A stretch of DNA of 64,000 nt from VAXT01 sp963698015 (GTDB lineage Bacteria; Actinomycetota; Thermoleophilia; Gaiellales; Gaiellaceae), in assembly GCA_963698015.1 (NCBI GenBank), contig OY969109.1, positions 2,480,001 through 2,544,000 of the forward strand. Direction: 5' to 3'. Shown here in pieces: positions 9,116 through 18,376 of this stretch. Each line of letters begins with the position of its first letter. The first letter of the stretch is position 1. A program made the position numbers and the translations under genes. The notes beneath the pieces were generated by a model. The model saw only the letters and a program-made list of their open reading frames with translations. It was not told the DNA's origin and did no database searches.

Positions 9116-9717
9116 AGGTCAAGCTCTTCGGCGCTGGCGGGAAGGTCGGCTCGGTCCTCGGACCGGCGCTGGAGGAAGCGGGGCACGAGCTTGTCGAACT
9201 GGGCGAGGCCGAGGCGATGGTCGACTTCACCGCCCCGGACGTCGTCGTCGGGAACATCGAGGCTGCGCTGGAGAGAGGCGTGCCGTGCGTCGTCGGGACG
9301 AGCGGTTGGGACACGGACGAGATCGCCCGGAAGGCCGAGGAAGCCGGACTGCCCGTTTTCTACGCGCCGAACTTCGCGATCGGGGCCGTGCTCATGATGC
9401 GGTTCGCCGCCGAAGCGGCGAAGCACATCCCGCGGGCCGAGATCGTCGAGCTGCACCACGAGACGAAGATCGACGCGCCGTCCGGAACGGCGAAGGCGAC
9501 CAGCGAGGCCATGGGCGGCGACGTGCCGATCCACTCCGTCCGCCTGCCGGGCATCGTCGCGCACCAGGAGGTGCTCCTGGCCGACACGGGCCAGCTCCTG
9601 ACGATCCGCCACGACGCGTTCTCCCGCGAGGCGTACGTCCCGGGCGTCCTGCTGGCTCTCGAGCGCTTGAAGGATCTCGCGCCCGGCGTGACTATTGGGC
9701 TGGACAACCTCCTGTGA
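9112..9717 (+). CDS. dapB: 4-hydroxy-tetrahydrodipicolinate reductase, short form
   Basis: Second step of the diaminopimelate/lysine branch, reducing HTPA to tetrahydrodipicolinate with NAD(P)H. The N-terminus has the GAGGKVG dinucleotide-binding loop, and the substrate-binding motif ELHHETKIDAPSGTA lies near residues 106-120. At 201 aa it is shorter than E. coli DapB (273 aa), mainly in the N-terminal domain, where several expected strands are missing. GTG 9112 overlaps the M16 stop; an upstream ATG would extend it into unrelated sequence. Confidence 0.92.
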   Translation: MKVKLFGAGGKVGSVLGPALEEAGHELVELGEAEAMVDFTAPDVVVGNIEAALERGVPCVVGTSGWDTDEIARKAEEAGLPVFYAPNFAIGAVLMMRFAAEAAKHIPRAEIVELHHETKIDAPSGTAKATSEAMGGDVPIHSVRLPGIVAHQEVLLADTGQLLTIRHDAFSREAYVPGVLLALERLKDLAPGVTIGLDNLL

Positions 9718-10021
9718 CCCTGGCCAGAGCTCTGATCCTCATCTGTTGCGTGCTGGCGGTCTCAGCCTGCGGCTCCGCGAGGAGCGAGCAGCCAGCGGAC
9801 GAAGCCCAGATTGCGCCATTGCCGACCTCGGACGCGGTATCGAGACACGGCTCGAGCTCTTGCAAGGCGACAAGGTGATTGCGGAGGAGAAGCGCTCCCG
9901 CGCCGAAATCATGGCGATGCGGTGCTACCGGAAGTATCCGGTCGATGACATGCCCAGAACCCGCGAAGAAGCCGAGAAGTCTCCGCTCGCACAGTGCTTC
10001 GAGAAAGCAGGGTCCGAGTAG
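9714..10021 (+). pseudogene. Small lipoprotein gene, frame broken by a probable 1-nt deletion
   Basis: GTG 9714, overlapping the dapB stop, opens a frame with a clear lipoprotein signal (hydrophobic core then VSACGS, Cys at residue 19). After about 30 residues the frame loses protein character, while the neighbouring frame carries a charged, coding-like segment (from ADLGRGIETRLELLQG to QCFEKAGSE) ending at 10021. The two join if one base is missing near 9810-9817. The function is unknown. The join is inferred from composition only, without a recognised homologue. Confidence 0.45.
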
Positions 10022-10022
10022 G

Positions 10023-10916
10023 ATGACCCCGATGCTCGGCGAGGTTCTGACGGCGATCGTGACACCGTTCGACAAGGACGGCGCCGTCGACTACGACCGG
10101 TTCCGCGCTCTCGCGCGGCACGTGATCGAGAGCGGCGCGGACGGGCTCGTCGTCGCGGCGACGACCGGCGAGAGCCCGACGCTGACCGACGAGGAGAAGC
10201 TCCAGCTCTGGAGCTCCGCCGTGGACGAGGTGGGGGAGAGGGCGACCGTGATCGCCAGCACCGGCACCTACTCGACGGCCCACTCGGTGCACCTCACCGA
10301 GGAGGCGCACGAGCTCGGAGTCGACGGCTTCCTCGTGGTCACGCCGTACTACAACAAGCCGCCGCCGCGCGGGATCGTCGAGCACTTCAAGGCAATCGCC
10401 ACGGCCAGTGACAAGCCGATCATCGTCTACAACATCCCGCAGCGCGTCGTCGTCAACATCGAGCCCGAGACGATGGTCGAGCTGGCGCAGATCCCAACGG
10501 TCAAGGCCGTGAAGCAGGCCACGGAGGAGATCGACCAGGCCCAGCGGATCGTCGACGAGACGGGTCTCGACCTCTACGCGGGCAGCGACCACCTCGTGTA
10601 CCCGTTCCTCGAGGTCGGAGGCGTGGGCGGGGTCGTCGTGCATGGAAATCTCGTCCCCGGGCGGGTGAAGGAGATGATCGGCTTCTACAAGGAGGGCGAC
10701 GTCGAGTCCGCGCGCACGATCGACGAGGAGCTCGGTCCGCTCGTCGAGGCGCTCGGGGTGACGATCAACCCGATCCCGGTCAAGGCGGCGCTGAACCTGC
10801 TCGGCCACGAGGTCGGCGGGCTGCGGCTGCCGCTCGTTCAAGCGACCGATGAAGAGCTCGAGGTCGTCCGGTCGGCGCTCGAGGGCGTCGGGCTGACTGC
10901 TCCCGTACGCGCCTAG
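10023..10916 (+). CDS. dapA: 4-hydroxy-tetrahydrodipicolinate synthase
   Basis: Condenses pyruvate and aspartate semialdehyde, the first committed step to diaminopimelate. The 297 aa protein shows the TTGESPTLTDEE loop, VVTPYYNKPPP, the Tyr in VYNIPQRV and the Schiff-base Lys in VKAVKQAT, all at family positions. ATG 10023 is 1 nt after the preceding stop; ATG 10032 is an alternative start. It is linked with dapB, and the later steps dapL and dapF lie 20 kb away on the same strand. Confidence 0.95.
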   Translation: MTPMLGEVLTAIVTPFDKDGAVDYDRFRALARHVIESGADGLVVAATTGESPTLTDEEKLQLWSSAVDEVGERATVIASTGTYSTAHSVHLTEEAHELGVDGFLVVTPYYNKPPPRGIVEHFKAIATASDKPIIVYNIPQRVVVNIEPETMVELAQIPTVKAVKQATEEIDQAQRIVDETGLDLYAGSDHLVYPFLEVGGVGGVVVHGNLVPGRVKEMIGFYKEGDVESARTIDEELGPLVEALGVTINPIPVKAALNLLGHEVGGLRLPLVQATDEELEVVRSALEGVGLTAPVRA

Positions 10917-10948
10917 AGACCGCGCGCCGGCTGTCGGCACGCGGTCTC
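10916..10948 (+). terminator. Hairpin after dapA
   Basis: Perfect 9 bp stem, GAGACCGCG at 10916-10924 with CGCGGTCTC at 10940-10948, starting at the dapA stop codon. No U-run follows, so termination is inferred from position. Confidence 0.5.
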
Positions 10949-10970
10949 GTCTAGCTAGGAAAGTCGCAGT

Positions 10971-11029
10971 GGTTGCTTAGGGCCACTTGATGGCGCTGGG
11001 CGCAATGCCCAGGAGACACGCGAGCAACC
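10971..11029 (+). other. Structured spacer upstream of rnj
   Basis: Within the 250 bp gap before rnj, GGTTGCT (10971-10977) can pair with AGCAACC (11023-11029). They enclose a perfect 6 bp hairpin CTGGGC/GCCCAG with loop GCAAT (10996-11012). It matches no RNA family that I recognise. It could be an untranslated leader element or a small RNA, or chance in high-GC DNA. Confidence 0.3.
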
Positions 11030-11199
11030 CGATCCTGTGAAGCCATTCGTACCGCAGCAATGTGAGCTCCTTCGACGGATTCTTCTCGCCTCGGGGGACG
11101 AGGCTCGTCTTAGGATGAAGATCGACCGCGGCGACTCCCTCCCTCTGACGGGTGAATTGTGCTCACCCTTTTGGCGGCCCGCAAGTGATACTTCAGGCC

Positions 11200-12846
11200 A
11201 TGTCTGCACTGCGGATCATCCCGCTCGGCGGCCTCGGCGAGGTCGGCAAGAACATGATGGTGTACGAGCTGGGCGAGGAGCTCGTGGTCGTGGACGCCGG
11301 CCTGGCGTTCCCGCGGGACGAGCATCTCGGCGTCGATCTCGTCCTGCCGGACTTCTCGTATCTGCGCGAACGACGGATTCGGGCGGTGCTCCTGACGCAT
11401 GCGCACGAGGATCACGTCGGCGCGCTTCCGTACCTGATGCGCGAGGTGAAGGTGCCCGAGGTCTGGGGCACGAGGCTGACGCTGGGGCTGCTCCAGCCGA
11501 AGCTCGACGAGCACGGGCTCCTGCACGCGACGGAGCTCAAGGAGGCAGTGCCCGGAGAGCCTCCTGTCGAGATCGGCGCGTTCAAGGCCGAGTTCGTGCG
11601 CATGGCGCACTCGGTGCCGGACACGGTCGCGATCGTCCTCGAGGTGGGCGGTCTGCGGATCCTGCACACCGGCGACTACAAGCTCGACCACACGCCTGTC
11701 GACGGCCTGCGGACCGACGTCGGCATGCTGGCGGAGATCGGGAACCGCGGCGTCGACCTGATGCTCGGCGACTCGACGAACGCGGAGCGCCCCGGCGTGA
11801 CCGGCTCCGAGCGGCTCGTCGGCGAGGCGTTCCGGCAGATCATCCCCGTGCGCGAGGGACGGGTGCTCATCGCGAGCTTCGCCTCGAACGTGCACCGCAT
11901 GCAGCAGGCGGTCGACGTGGCGGTCGAGACCGGGCGCAAGGTCTGCGTGATCGGCCGCTCGATGCGCAAGAACCTGAACATCGCGCGCAACCTCGGGTAT
12001 CTCGAGGCGCCCGACGACACGTTCATCCGCCCGCCGCAGCTCGACGAGCTGGCGCCGCACGAGGCGATGGTCCTCTGCACGGGCAGCCAGGGCGAGCCGA
12101 TGTCGGCGCTGACGCGGATCGCCTACCGCGACCATCCTACGGTCACCGTCGAGCGCGGCGACACGGTCATCCTGTCCGCGAAGCCGGTGCCGGGGAACGA
12201 GCTCCGCGTCCACGACACGATCAACCGGCTCGCGAAGCTCGGCGCCGAGGTGCTGCACCAGGAGATCGCCCCCGTCCACGTGTCCGGCCACGGCAACTCG
12301 GAGGAGATCCGGACGATCCTCGGCCTCGTCCGTCCGAAGGCCGTGATGCCGGTCCACGGCGAGTTCCGGATGCTCGCAGCGCACGCCCAGCTCGCTCGCG
12401 AGGGCGGAGTGCCGGCGGGCTCGATCGTGCTGGCCGAGAACGGCAGCGTCGTCGAGCTGGACGAGCGCGGGCCGCGGATCGTGGACACCATCGAGACGGG
12501 CGTGACGTTCGTCGACGGGCTCGGAGTGGGGGACGTCCGCGATGTCGCCCTGCGGGACCGGCGGCACCTGTCCGAGCACGGCGTCCTGATCGTCGTCGCC
12601 ACGGTCGGCGCGAATGGGGCGCGGCCCGCCGCGGCGCCGGAGCTGATCACACGCGGGTTCGGCGAGACCGAGCCGCTGGTCGCCGAGATGCGGGGCGAGG
12701 CGACGAAGGTGCTCGACGAGTGTCTGGAGCAGGACATCACGGAGATCAAGCTCCTGCAGGAGCATCTCCACGACTCGCTCGCGCAGCTCATCTACGACAG
12801 AACGGGGAGGCGCCCGATGATCCTTCCCGTCATCGTCGAGGTCTGA
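11200..12846 (+). CDS. rnj: Ribonuclease J
   Basis: Metallo-beta-lactamase/beta-CASP ribonuclease with 5'-3' exo- and endonuclease activity in mRNA decay and rRNA maturation. The 548 aa protein has the HAHEDH zinc motif at residues 67-72, the later HTGD and SGHGNSEE motifs and the GSQGEP beta-CASP loop, then a C-terminal RNase J domain. ATG 11200 is chosen because the conserved RIIPLGGLGEVGKN starts just after it and a GATACT box lies 7 nt upstream. Located after dapA and before ftsK as in many actinobacteria. Confidence 0.94.
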   Translation: MSALRIIPLGGLGEVGKNMMVYELGEELVVVDAGLAFPRDEHLGVDLVLPDFSYLRERRIRAVLLTHAHEDHVGALPYLMREVKVPEVWGTRLTLGLLQPKLDEHGLLHATELKEAVPGEPPVEIGAFKAEFVRMAHSVPDTVAIVLEVGGLRILHTGDYKLDHTPVDGLRTDVGMLAEIGNRGVDLMLGDSTNAERPGVTGSERLVGEAFRQIIPVREGRVLIASFASNVHRMQQAVDVAVETGRKVCVIGRSMRKNLNIARNLGYLEAPDDTFIRPPQLDELAPHEAMVLCTGSQGEPMSALTRIAYRDHPTVTVERGDTVILSAKPVPGNELRVHDTINRLAKLGAEVLHQEIAPVHVSGHGNSEEIRTILGLVRPKAVMPVHGEFRMLAAHAQLAREGGVPAGSIVLAENGSVVELDERGPRIVDTIETGVTFVDGLGVGDVRDVALRDRRHLSEHGVLIVVATVGANGARPAAAPELITRGFGETEPLVAEMRGEATKVLDECLEQDITEIKLLQEHLHDSLAQLIYDRTGRRPMILPVIVEV

Positions 12847-12863
12847 GCAGTCATAGTGAGGCC

Positions 12864-13418
12864 ATGAGCACGCTTAGAGCAGAGCCGGGCTGGGCCGACC
12901 TGCTGGTCGACTACGCCCCCCAGGGGACGACCGCGCAGCGCCTCGTCGCGCAGCTGCGCGCGTGCCAGGTCTCGGCGCTCGCGTTCTGCCGGCTACTGGA
13001 GCGCTGGGCTCGCGGGGAGGCGTCGCCTTCGACGCCCGGGGCGCGCGAGGCGGCCTTGCGCAGGGCGGCCGAGCGAGCGGAGACGGCGCTGTCCGGTCTC
13101 GATGGGCCTCTGGGGCGCTACCTGCTCGAGCTCGAGTCCGACCAGGCGGAGGGCCGTTCCTGGTACGGCGAGCCCGGTCGCGCCGAGCTCGTCGAGTGGC
13201 AGCCGGTGCTGAGCCGCGCCGGGGTCCATGCGTCGCCCGTGCGCGTCGCGCAGGCGTACCTCGAGCTGGCCGTGCTCGTACGTGCGCTCGAGGGGCTCGG
13301 GACCGCGGCGCGGATGCGCTCGGCTCCGGATCCGTCCGACCTCTGGGCGGGCCTCTTCGACCTGCGCGAGAACCTCCTCAACGGCGCCCTGGAAGACCTG
13401 AGAGCCCTGGCCGCCTAG
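12864..13418 (+). CDS. Hypothetical protein between rnj and ftsK
   Basis: 184 aa, predicted all-helical, acidic and Leu/Ala/Arg-rich with no signal peptide or membrane segment. A CATAGT box lies 6 nt before ATG 12864. No domain is recognised. The conserved position between rnj and ftsK supports a real gene; the coding frame is distinct from the long open frame that also spans rnj on this strand. Confidence 0.65.
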   Translation: MSTLRAEPGWADLLVDYAPQGTTAQRLVAQLRACQVSALAFCRLLERWARGEASPSTPGAREAALRRAAERAETALSGLDGPLGRYLLELESDQAEGRSWYGEPGRAELVEWQPVLSRAGVHASPVRVAQAYLELAVLVRALEGLGTAARMRSAPDPSDLWAGLFDLRENLLNGALEDLRALAA

Positions 13419-13501
13419 GCCACGTCCCGGGACCTGGTCCCGAGACATGTCCTGTTCGGCGCGGCAAAGGGCTTCTGCCCTGCGCGTCGAAACGCGCTCA
13501 C

Positions 13502-15679
13502 ATGGCGCGGCGACGCACGAAACGCGTGCTCAAGCCTCGCGCGCCCTCGCGCGTGAGGAAGTCGAAGCGCGCGAAGACGAAGAGGCCCCGGGGGCACCAG
13601 CATCCGGAACTGACCGGGCTCGCGCTCGTCGCGTTCGGGCTCTTCCTGGCCTCCGTGCTGTGGGCCGGCTGGAACGGCGGCTACGTGGGGGGCTGGATCG
13701 GAGATGGGCTCCAGGCGCTCGTCGGAGGCGTCGCCTTCGCGCTCCCGCTCGCGCTCGTCGTCGTCGGAGGCCTGATGGTCGGCCGAAGCGACCTCGTCGA
13801 CGTCCGCCCGTTCAGGACGGGACTGTTCGTCTTCGCGCTCGGCCTGCTGCTCACCCTCGGAGACGATGGCGGCTACCTCGGCTCCCGGCTCGGCGACGCG
13901 CTCGGCCTCGCCCTCGGCGGCACCGGAGTCGCGATCGTCGGCGTCCTCTGCCTGCTCGCGGGCACGCTCCTGCTGACCGGAGCGTCCGCGGGTGCGCTCC
14001 TCCGCCGCGGGGCGACCGCAGCCCGACGACCCCTCGAGCGCCCACAGCGTCAGGCCACCGAGCCGATTTCACCGGAGCTGATCTCCACCGCACACGCGGC
14101 CGCACCCGTTCCGCTCGTCGACGCCGCCTCCGACTACCCGGACGTGATCGGCCAGGCCGAGCCCGCGCCCCTGATCCCGTTCCCCGACCCGGACACCAAG
14201 GAGGCGTCCGAGCCCGACCACGAGAGCCTCTTCAACGCCTCCCCGGCGGTCGACGACTACAAGCTTCCGGAGCGCAGCCTCCTGCGCACCTCGGGCACGA
14301 ACAACGCCGCGCCGGCCGAGACGAGCGGCCAGGTCGCCCACGCCCTCGTGCAGGCCCTCGCCGACTTCGGCGTCCAGGCGTCGGTGATCGGCCAGATCGT
14401 CGGCCCGCGTGTCACCCGCTACGAGCTCCAGCTCGCCCCGGGCACGAAGATGTCCAAGGTCTCCGCGCTCAAGGACGACCTCTCCTACGCACTCGCGACG
14501 ACCGAGATCCGCATCCTCGCACCGATTCCCGGCAAGCAGGCCGTCGGCGTCGAGGTCCCGAACCTGACCCCGAACCTCGTCACGCTCGGCGACATCTACG
14601 ACGACCTCCCGCAGACCGCGAGCCCGGTCGCCGTCTGGCTGGGCAAGGACATCTCCGGCAACGCCGTCTGGACCGACCTAGCCCGCATGCCGCACATCCT
14701 GATCGCAGGCACGACGGGCTCCGGCAAGTCCGGCTGCATCAACACGATCCTCACCTCGGTCCTCCTCCGCTCGACCCCCGACGAAGTGCGGATGATCCTC
14801 ATCGACCCGAAGCGGATCGAGCTCAGCTACTACGAGCAGATCCCGCACCTCCTGGCGCCCGTCGTCTCCAGCCCGAAGGAAGCGACGGCCGTGCTCGCCA
14901 ACGTGATCGCCGAGATGGAGCGCCGCTACGAGCGCCTCAGCGTCGTTCGCGCGCGCAACCTGCCCGAGGCGAACCGCGCCTTCCGCGAGCGCGGCGAGCA
15001 GCCGCTCCCGTACCTGCTCGTCGTGATCGACGAGCTCGCCGACCTGATGATGATCTCCCCACAGGCGGTCGAGGACGCGATCATCCGCCTCGCCCAGAAG
15101 TCGCGCGCAGTCGGCATCCACCTCGTCCTCGCCACGCAGCGCCCGTCGGTCGACGTGATCACGGGCATGATCAAGGCGAACGTCCCGTCGCGGATCGCGT
15201 TCGCGGTCTCCAGCCAGACCGACTCGCGCGTGATCATCGACCAGGGCGGCGCCGAGAGCCTCCTCGGCCAGGGCGACATGCTCTTCAAGCCGCTCGGCAC
15301 GTCGCGCCTGCAGCGCGTCCAGGGCGCCTATGTCGGCGAGGAGGAGATCGCGCTGATCGTGGAGCAGTGCCGCGCACAGCGGGAACAGGAGCTCGACCCT
15401 TCGCTCCTCGAGGCCCCCGAGCCGCCGCCCGAGGAGGCCGACGCCGACGGAGAGTTCGACCCGGACGAGGACCCGCTGCTCGATCGCGCGATCGAGGTCG
15501 TCGTCCAGGCCCAGACCGCCTCGACGTCGCTCCTCCAGCGCCGCCTTCGGGTCGGCTACACGCGGGCGGGCCGGCTGATCGACATGCTCGAGCGGCGCGG
15601 AATCATCTCAGGTTACGAAGGCTCGAAGCCGAGGAAGGTCCTCGTCGACGAGGCGCAGCTCGACCGGGTCGTCAGCTAG
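13502..15679 (+). CDS. ftsK: DNA translocase FtsK/SpoIIIE
   Basis: Septal ATPase that pumps chromosome termini during division. The 725 aa protein has a basic N-terminus, four membrane segments in residues about 40-185, a short linker, the alpha/beta motor with Walker A GTTGSGKSGC near residue 404 and Walker B LLVVIDELADL, and a C-terminal winged-helix gamma domain (TSLLQRRLRVGYTRAGR) that reads KOPS-like polarity sequences. The linker is short compared with E. coli. ATG 13502 is preferred because the Arg/Lys-rich cytoplasmic tail begins there. Confidence 0.95.
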   Translation: MARRRTKRVLKPRAPSRVRKSKRAKTKRPRGHQHPELTGLALVAFGLFLASVLWAGWNGGYVGGWIGDGLQALVGGVAFALPLALVVVGGLMVGRSDLVDVRPFRTGLFVFALGLLLTLGDDGGYLGSRLGDALGLALGGTGVAIVGVLCLLAGTLLLTGASAGALLRRGATAARRPLERPQRQATEPISPELISTAHAAAPVPLVDAASDYPDVIGQAEPAPLIPFPDPDTKEASEPDHESLFNASPAVDDYKLPERSLLRTSGTNNAAPAETSGQVAHALVQALADFGVQASVIGQIVGPRVTRYELQLAPGTKMSKVSALKDDLSYALATTEIRILAPIPGKQAVGVEVPNLTPNLVTLGDIYDDLPQTASPVAVWLGKDISGNAVWTDLARMPHILIAGTTGSGKSGCINTILTSVLLRSTPDEVRMILIDPKRIELSYYEQIPHLLAPVVSSPKEATAVLANVIAEMERRYERLSVVRARNLPEANRAFRERGEQPLPYLLVVIDELADLMMISPQAVEDAIIRLAQKSRAVGIHLVLATQRPSVDVITGMIKANVPSRIAFAVSSQTDSRVIIDQGGAESLLGQGDMLFKPLGTSRLQRVQGAYVGEEEIALIVEQCRAQREQELDPSLLEAPEPPPEEADADGEFDPDEDPLLDRAIEVVVQAQTASTSLLQRRLRVGYTRAGRLIDMLERRGIISGYEGSKPRKVLVDEAQLDRVVS

Positions 15680-15751
15680 CCGCTAGTCGTTCCCTCCGCG
15701 TCTCGTTTACCATCGCTCTCCCAGACCAAGACGGAGGGCAAGGAGGAGCCT

Positions 15752-16807
15752 GTGGTGCGTAACAAATGGAGTTGGCCGCTCATAGCGGCCCTGGCGCTCG
15801 TGGTCGCGCTCGGTGCGGCGAGCTGCGGCGGCGGCGGCAACGACAACAACAGCGCTAGCGGGACCACGACCAGTTCGAGCGACCACAGCGACGTCCTCGC
15901 TGCGCTCGTCAGCGACATCGGCAAGTTCAACGACCGATCGTTCAACCAGTCCCAGCTGGAGGGCCTGAACAAGGCAAAGACCGAGCTCGGCGTCCAGACG
16001 GACCCGCTGCAGTCGAACCAGGTGAGCGACTACATCCCGAACCTGACCAGCGCCGTGCGCAAGAACGCGGACATCGTCATCTCGGCGGGCTTCCTGCTCG
16101 CGGACGCGACGAACAAGATCGCCAACAAGTTCCCGGACACGCACTTCGCGATCACCGACTACTCGGTCAACGTCCCGCCGTTCAAGAAGAACCCGAACGT
16201 CGAGGGCCTGACGTACGCGGCGAACGAGTCCGGCTGCCTGGTCGGAGACCTGGCCGCGAACATGGTCAAGAAGCAGGGCGGCAAGCAGGTGATCGGCGCG
16301 GTCGGCGGCCTCAAGATCCCGCCGGTCGACATCTGGATCGCCGGCTACCGGTTCTGCGCGAAACGTGCGAACCCGAACATCAAGGTCCTGGTCGGCTACT
16401 CGCAGGACTTCGTCGCGGCCGACAAGTGCAAGACGGTCGCCCAGAACCAGATCTCGCAGGGCGCCCAGGTGCTCTTCCAGGTCGCCGGCGGCTGCGGGCT
16501 CGGCACGCTGAGCGCCGCCGACCAGGCCGGGATCTGGGGCATCGGCGTCGACAAGGACCAGTACAACGACGCGAAGCGCGTCCTGACGAGCGGCGTCAAG
16601 CGCGTGGACACCGGTGTCTTCGACACCGTGAAGCAGGTCGCGGACGGGAAGTTCGCCGGCGGAACCGACCTCAACTTCAACCTCGCGAACGGCGGCATGG
16701 ACGTCGGGAAGATCAATCCGGCGGTCCCGCAGGACCTGATCGACAAGATGAACGAGCTCAAGCAGGAGATCATCGACGGGAAGGTGAAGGTCCCGGCGGC
16801 GCTGTAA
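15752..16807 (+). CDS. BMP family ABC transporter substrate-binding lipoprotein
   Basis: 351 aa. The N-terminal 25 residues form a lipoprotein signal ending AASC (Cys25), followed by a Gly/Asn/Ser linker and a periplasmic-binding fold of the BMP/PnrA/Med type: DIGKFNDRSFNQSQ, GYSQDFVAADKC and WGIGVDKDQYND are family hallmarks. Homologues bind purine nucleosides outside the membrane. AAGGAGGA lies 5 nt before GTG 15752. It heads a four-gene importer with the ATPase and two permeases downstream. Confidence 0.93.
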   Translation: MVRNKWSWPLIAALALVVALGAASCGGGGNDNNSASGTTTSSSDHSDVLAALVSDIGKFNDRSFNQSQLEGLNKAKTELGVQTDPLQSNQVSDYIPNLTSAVRKNADIVISAGFLLADATNKIANKFPDTHFAITDYSVNVPPFKKNPNVEGLTYAANESGCLVGDLAANMVKKQGGKQVIGAVGGLKIPPVDIWIAGYRFCAKRANPNIKVLVGYSQDFVAADKCKTVAQNQISQGAQVLFQVAGGCGLGTLSAADQAGIWGIGVDKDQYNDAKRVLTSGVKRVDTGVFDTVKQVADGKFAGGTDLNFNLANGGMDVGKINPAVPQDLIDKMNELKQEIIDGKVKVPAAL

Positions 16808-16833
16808 GCGACAGCCTCCGCCTCGCGGCTCCC

Positions 16834-16839
16834 TAGAAT
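16834..16839 (+). promoter_or_regulatory. -10 box before the ABC ATPase gene
   Basis: TAGAAT lies 7 nt before GTG 16847. This suggests the ATPase and permease genes have their own leaderless start in addition to readthrough from the binding-protein gene. Confidence 0.5.
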
Positions 16840-16846
16840 CGCGCCA

Positions 16847-18376
16847 GTGCAGGCGGCACCAGTCCTCGAGATGCGGGGAATCACCAAGCGGTTCCCCGGC
16901 ATCGTGGCCAACGATCGCGTGAACTTCGACCTCAGACGAGGCGAGGTTCACGCGATCCTCGGCGAGAACGGCGCGGGCAAGTCGACGCTGATGAACGTCC
17001 TCTACGGCCTGTCCCAGCCCGACGAGGGGGAGATCAGGCTCAAGGGCGAGCCGGTCACGTTCTCGTCCGCGAAGGACGCGATCCGGAGCGGAATCGGGAT
17101 GGTGCACCAGCACTTCATGCTGATCCCGGTGATGACGGTCGCCGAGAACATCGTCCTCGCCAACGAGCCGACGCGCGAAGGGGTGTTCTTCGACCGCGAG
17201 GCGGCCGAGAAGCGGGTGGCCGAGCTCTCTCGCTCGTACAAGTTCGCGATCGACCCCGCGGCGAAGGTGCAGAACATCGGCGTCGGCCAGGAGCAGCGGG
17301 TCGAGATCCTGAAGGCGCTCTACCGCGCGGCCGACGTGTTGATCCTCGACGAGCCGACGGCAGTCCTGACCCCGCAGGAGGCGGGCGAGCTCTTCGAGAT
17401 CCTGCGCACGCTCGTTCGCGAGGGCCTGTCCGTGATCTTCATCTCGCACAAGCTGAACGAGGTGCTCGAGATCGCCGACCGGATCACGGTCCTGCGGCGG
17501 GGCAAGACGATCGACACCGTCCCGCGCGAAGGCGCGACGGAAGCCGGGCTCGCGCGGATGATGGTGGGGCGCGACGTCCTCCTGCAGGTCGAGAAGACGC
17601 CTGCGGGTCCGGAGGGCGACGTGCTGCTCGAGGTCGACGACATCCACGTGTTGGACGACCGCGGGCTCCCGGCCGTCAAGGGCGTCTCGCTCTCGGTGCG
17701 CGCGGGCGAGATCGTCGGCATCGCAGGCGTCGACGGCAATGGCCAGAGCGAGCTGATCGAGGCGCTCACGGGCCTGCGCAAGCGGGAGAGCGGTCGCGTC
17801 CTGATCGCCGGCCGGGAGGTCGAGCGGCCGAGTGCCCGCCGGATGCTCGACGCCGGCCTCGGGCATATCCCGGAGGACCGGCAGCGCCGCGGGCTCGTCC
17901 TCGAGTTCACGATCGCCGAGAACACGCAGCTCCACGACTACTCGAGGCCGCCGATGGCGCGCTATGGCTGGATCTTCCCGAGACGGTTCATCGAGCTGGC
18001 GCGGCGCCTGATCGAGGAGTTCGACGTCCGCGGCGGTGGACCGACCACGAAGGCGTCGGCGCTCTCAGGCGGGAACCAGCAGAAGGTGGTGGCCGCACGC
18101 GAGATCTCCCGCGACCCGAAGGTGCTGATCGCCGCGCAGCCGACCCGCGGGCTCGACGTGGGCGCGATCGAGTACCTGCACCGCCGGCTCGTCGAGGAGC
18201 GCGACGAGGGACGCGGGATCCTGCTCGTTTCGCTCGAGCTCGAGGAGATCCTCTCGCTCTCAGACCGCATCCTCGTCATCTACGAAGGCGAGGTCGTCGG
18301 CGAGCACGGCGAGCAGGCGAGCGAGGAGGAGATCGGGATGGAGATGCTCGGCGCGAAACGGGAGGACAACGCATGA
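16847..18376 (+). CDS. Nucleoside ABC importer ATPase (duplicated nucleotide-binding domains)
   Basis: 509 aa with two ABC domains. The first has Walker A GENGAGKST near residue 40 and Walker B VLILDEPTAVL but a weak signature. The second has a degenerate Walker A (GVDGNGQSE) with a good LSGGNQQK signature near residue 407. This asymmetry is normal for the sugar/nucleoside (CUT2/BMP-linked) subfamily. It energises uptake by the two permeases that follow; the stop overlaps the next start by 4 nt. Confidence 0.94.
   Translation: MQAAPVLEMRGITKRFPGIVANDRVNFDLRRGEVHAILGENGAGKSTLMNVLYGLSQPDEGEIRLKGEPVTFSSAKDAIRSGIGMVHQHFMLIPVMTVAENIVLANEPTREGVFFDREAAEKRVAELSRSYKFAIDPAAKVQNIGVGQEQRVEILKALYRAADVLILDEPTAVLTPQEAGELFEILRTLVREGLSVIFISHKLNEVLEIADRITVLRRGKTIDTVPREGATEAGLARMMVGRDVLLQVEKTPAGPEGDVLLEVDDIHVLDDRGLPAVKGVSLSVRAGEIVGIAGVDGNGQSELIEALTGLRKRESGRVLIAGREVERPSARRMLDAGLGHIPEDRQRRGLVLEFTIAENTQLHDYSRPPMARYGWIFPRRFIELARRLIEEFDVRGGGPTTKASALSGGNQQKVVAAREISRDPKVLIAAQPTRGLDVGAIEYLHRRLVEERDEGRGILLVSLELEEILSLSDRILVIYEGEVVGEHGEQASEEEIGMEMLGAKREDNA

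Noticed and set aside
11037..13418. Very long + strand open frame spanning rnj in a second phase
   Set aside because: It is Arg/Gly/Pro-rich antisense-like translation over the conserved rnj frame; only its 3' part from 12864 looks coding.
16847..18376. Degenerate second Walker A of the ABC ATPase considered as gene decay
   Set aside because: The same asymmetry is normal for the duplicated ATPases of sugar and BMP-type nucleoside importers.
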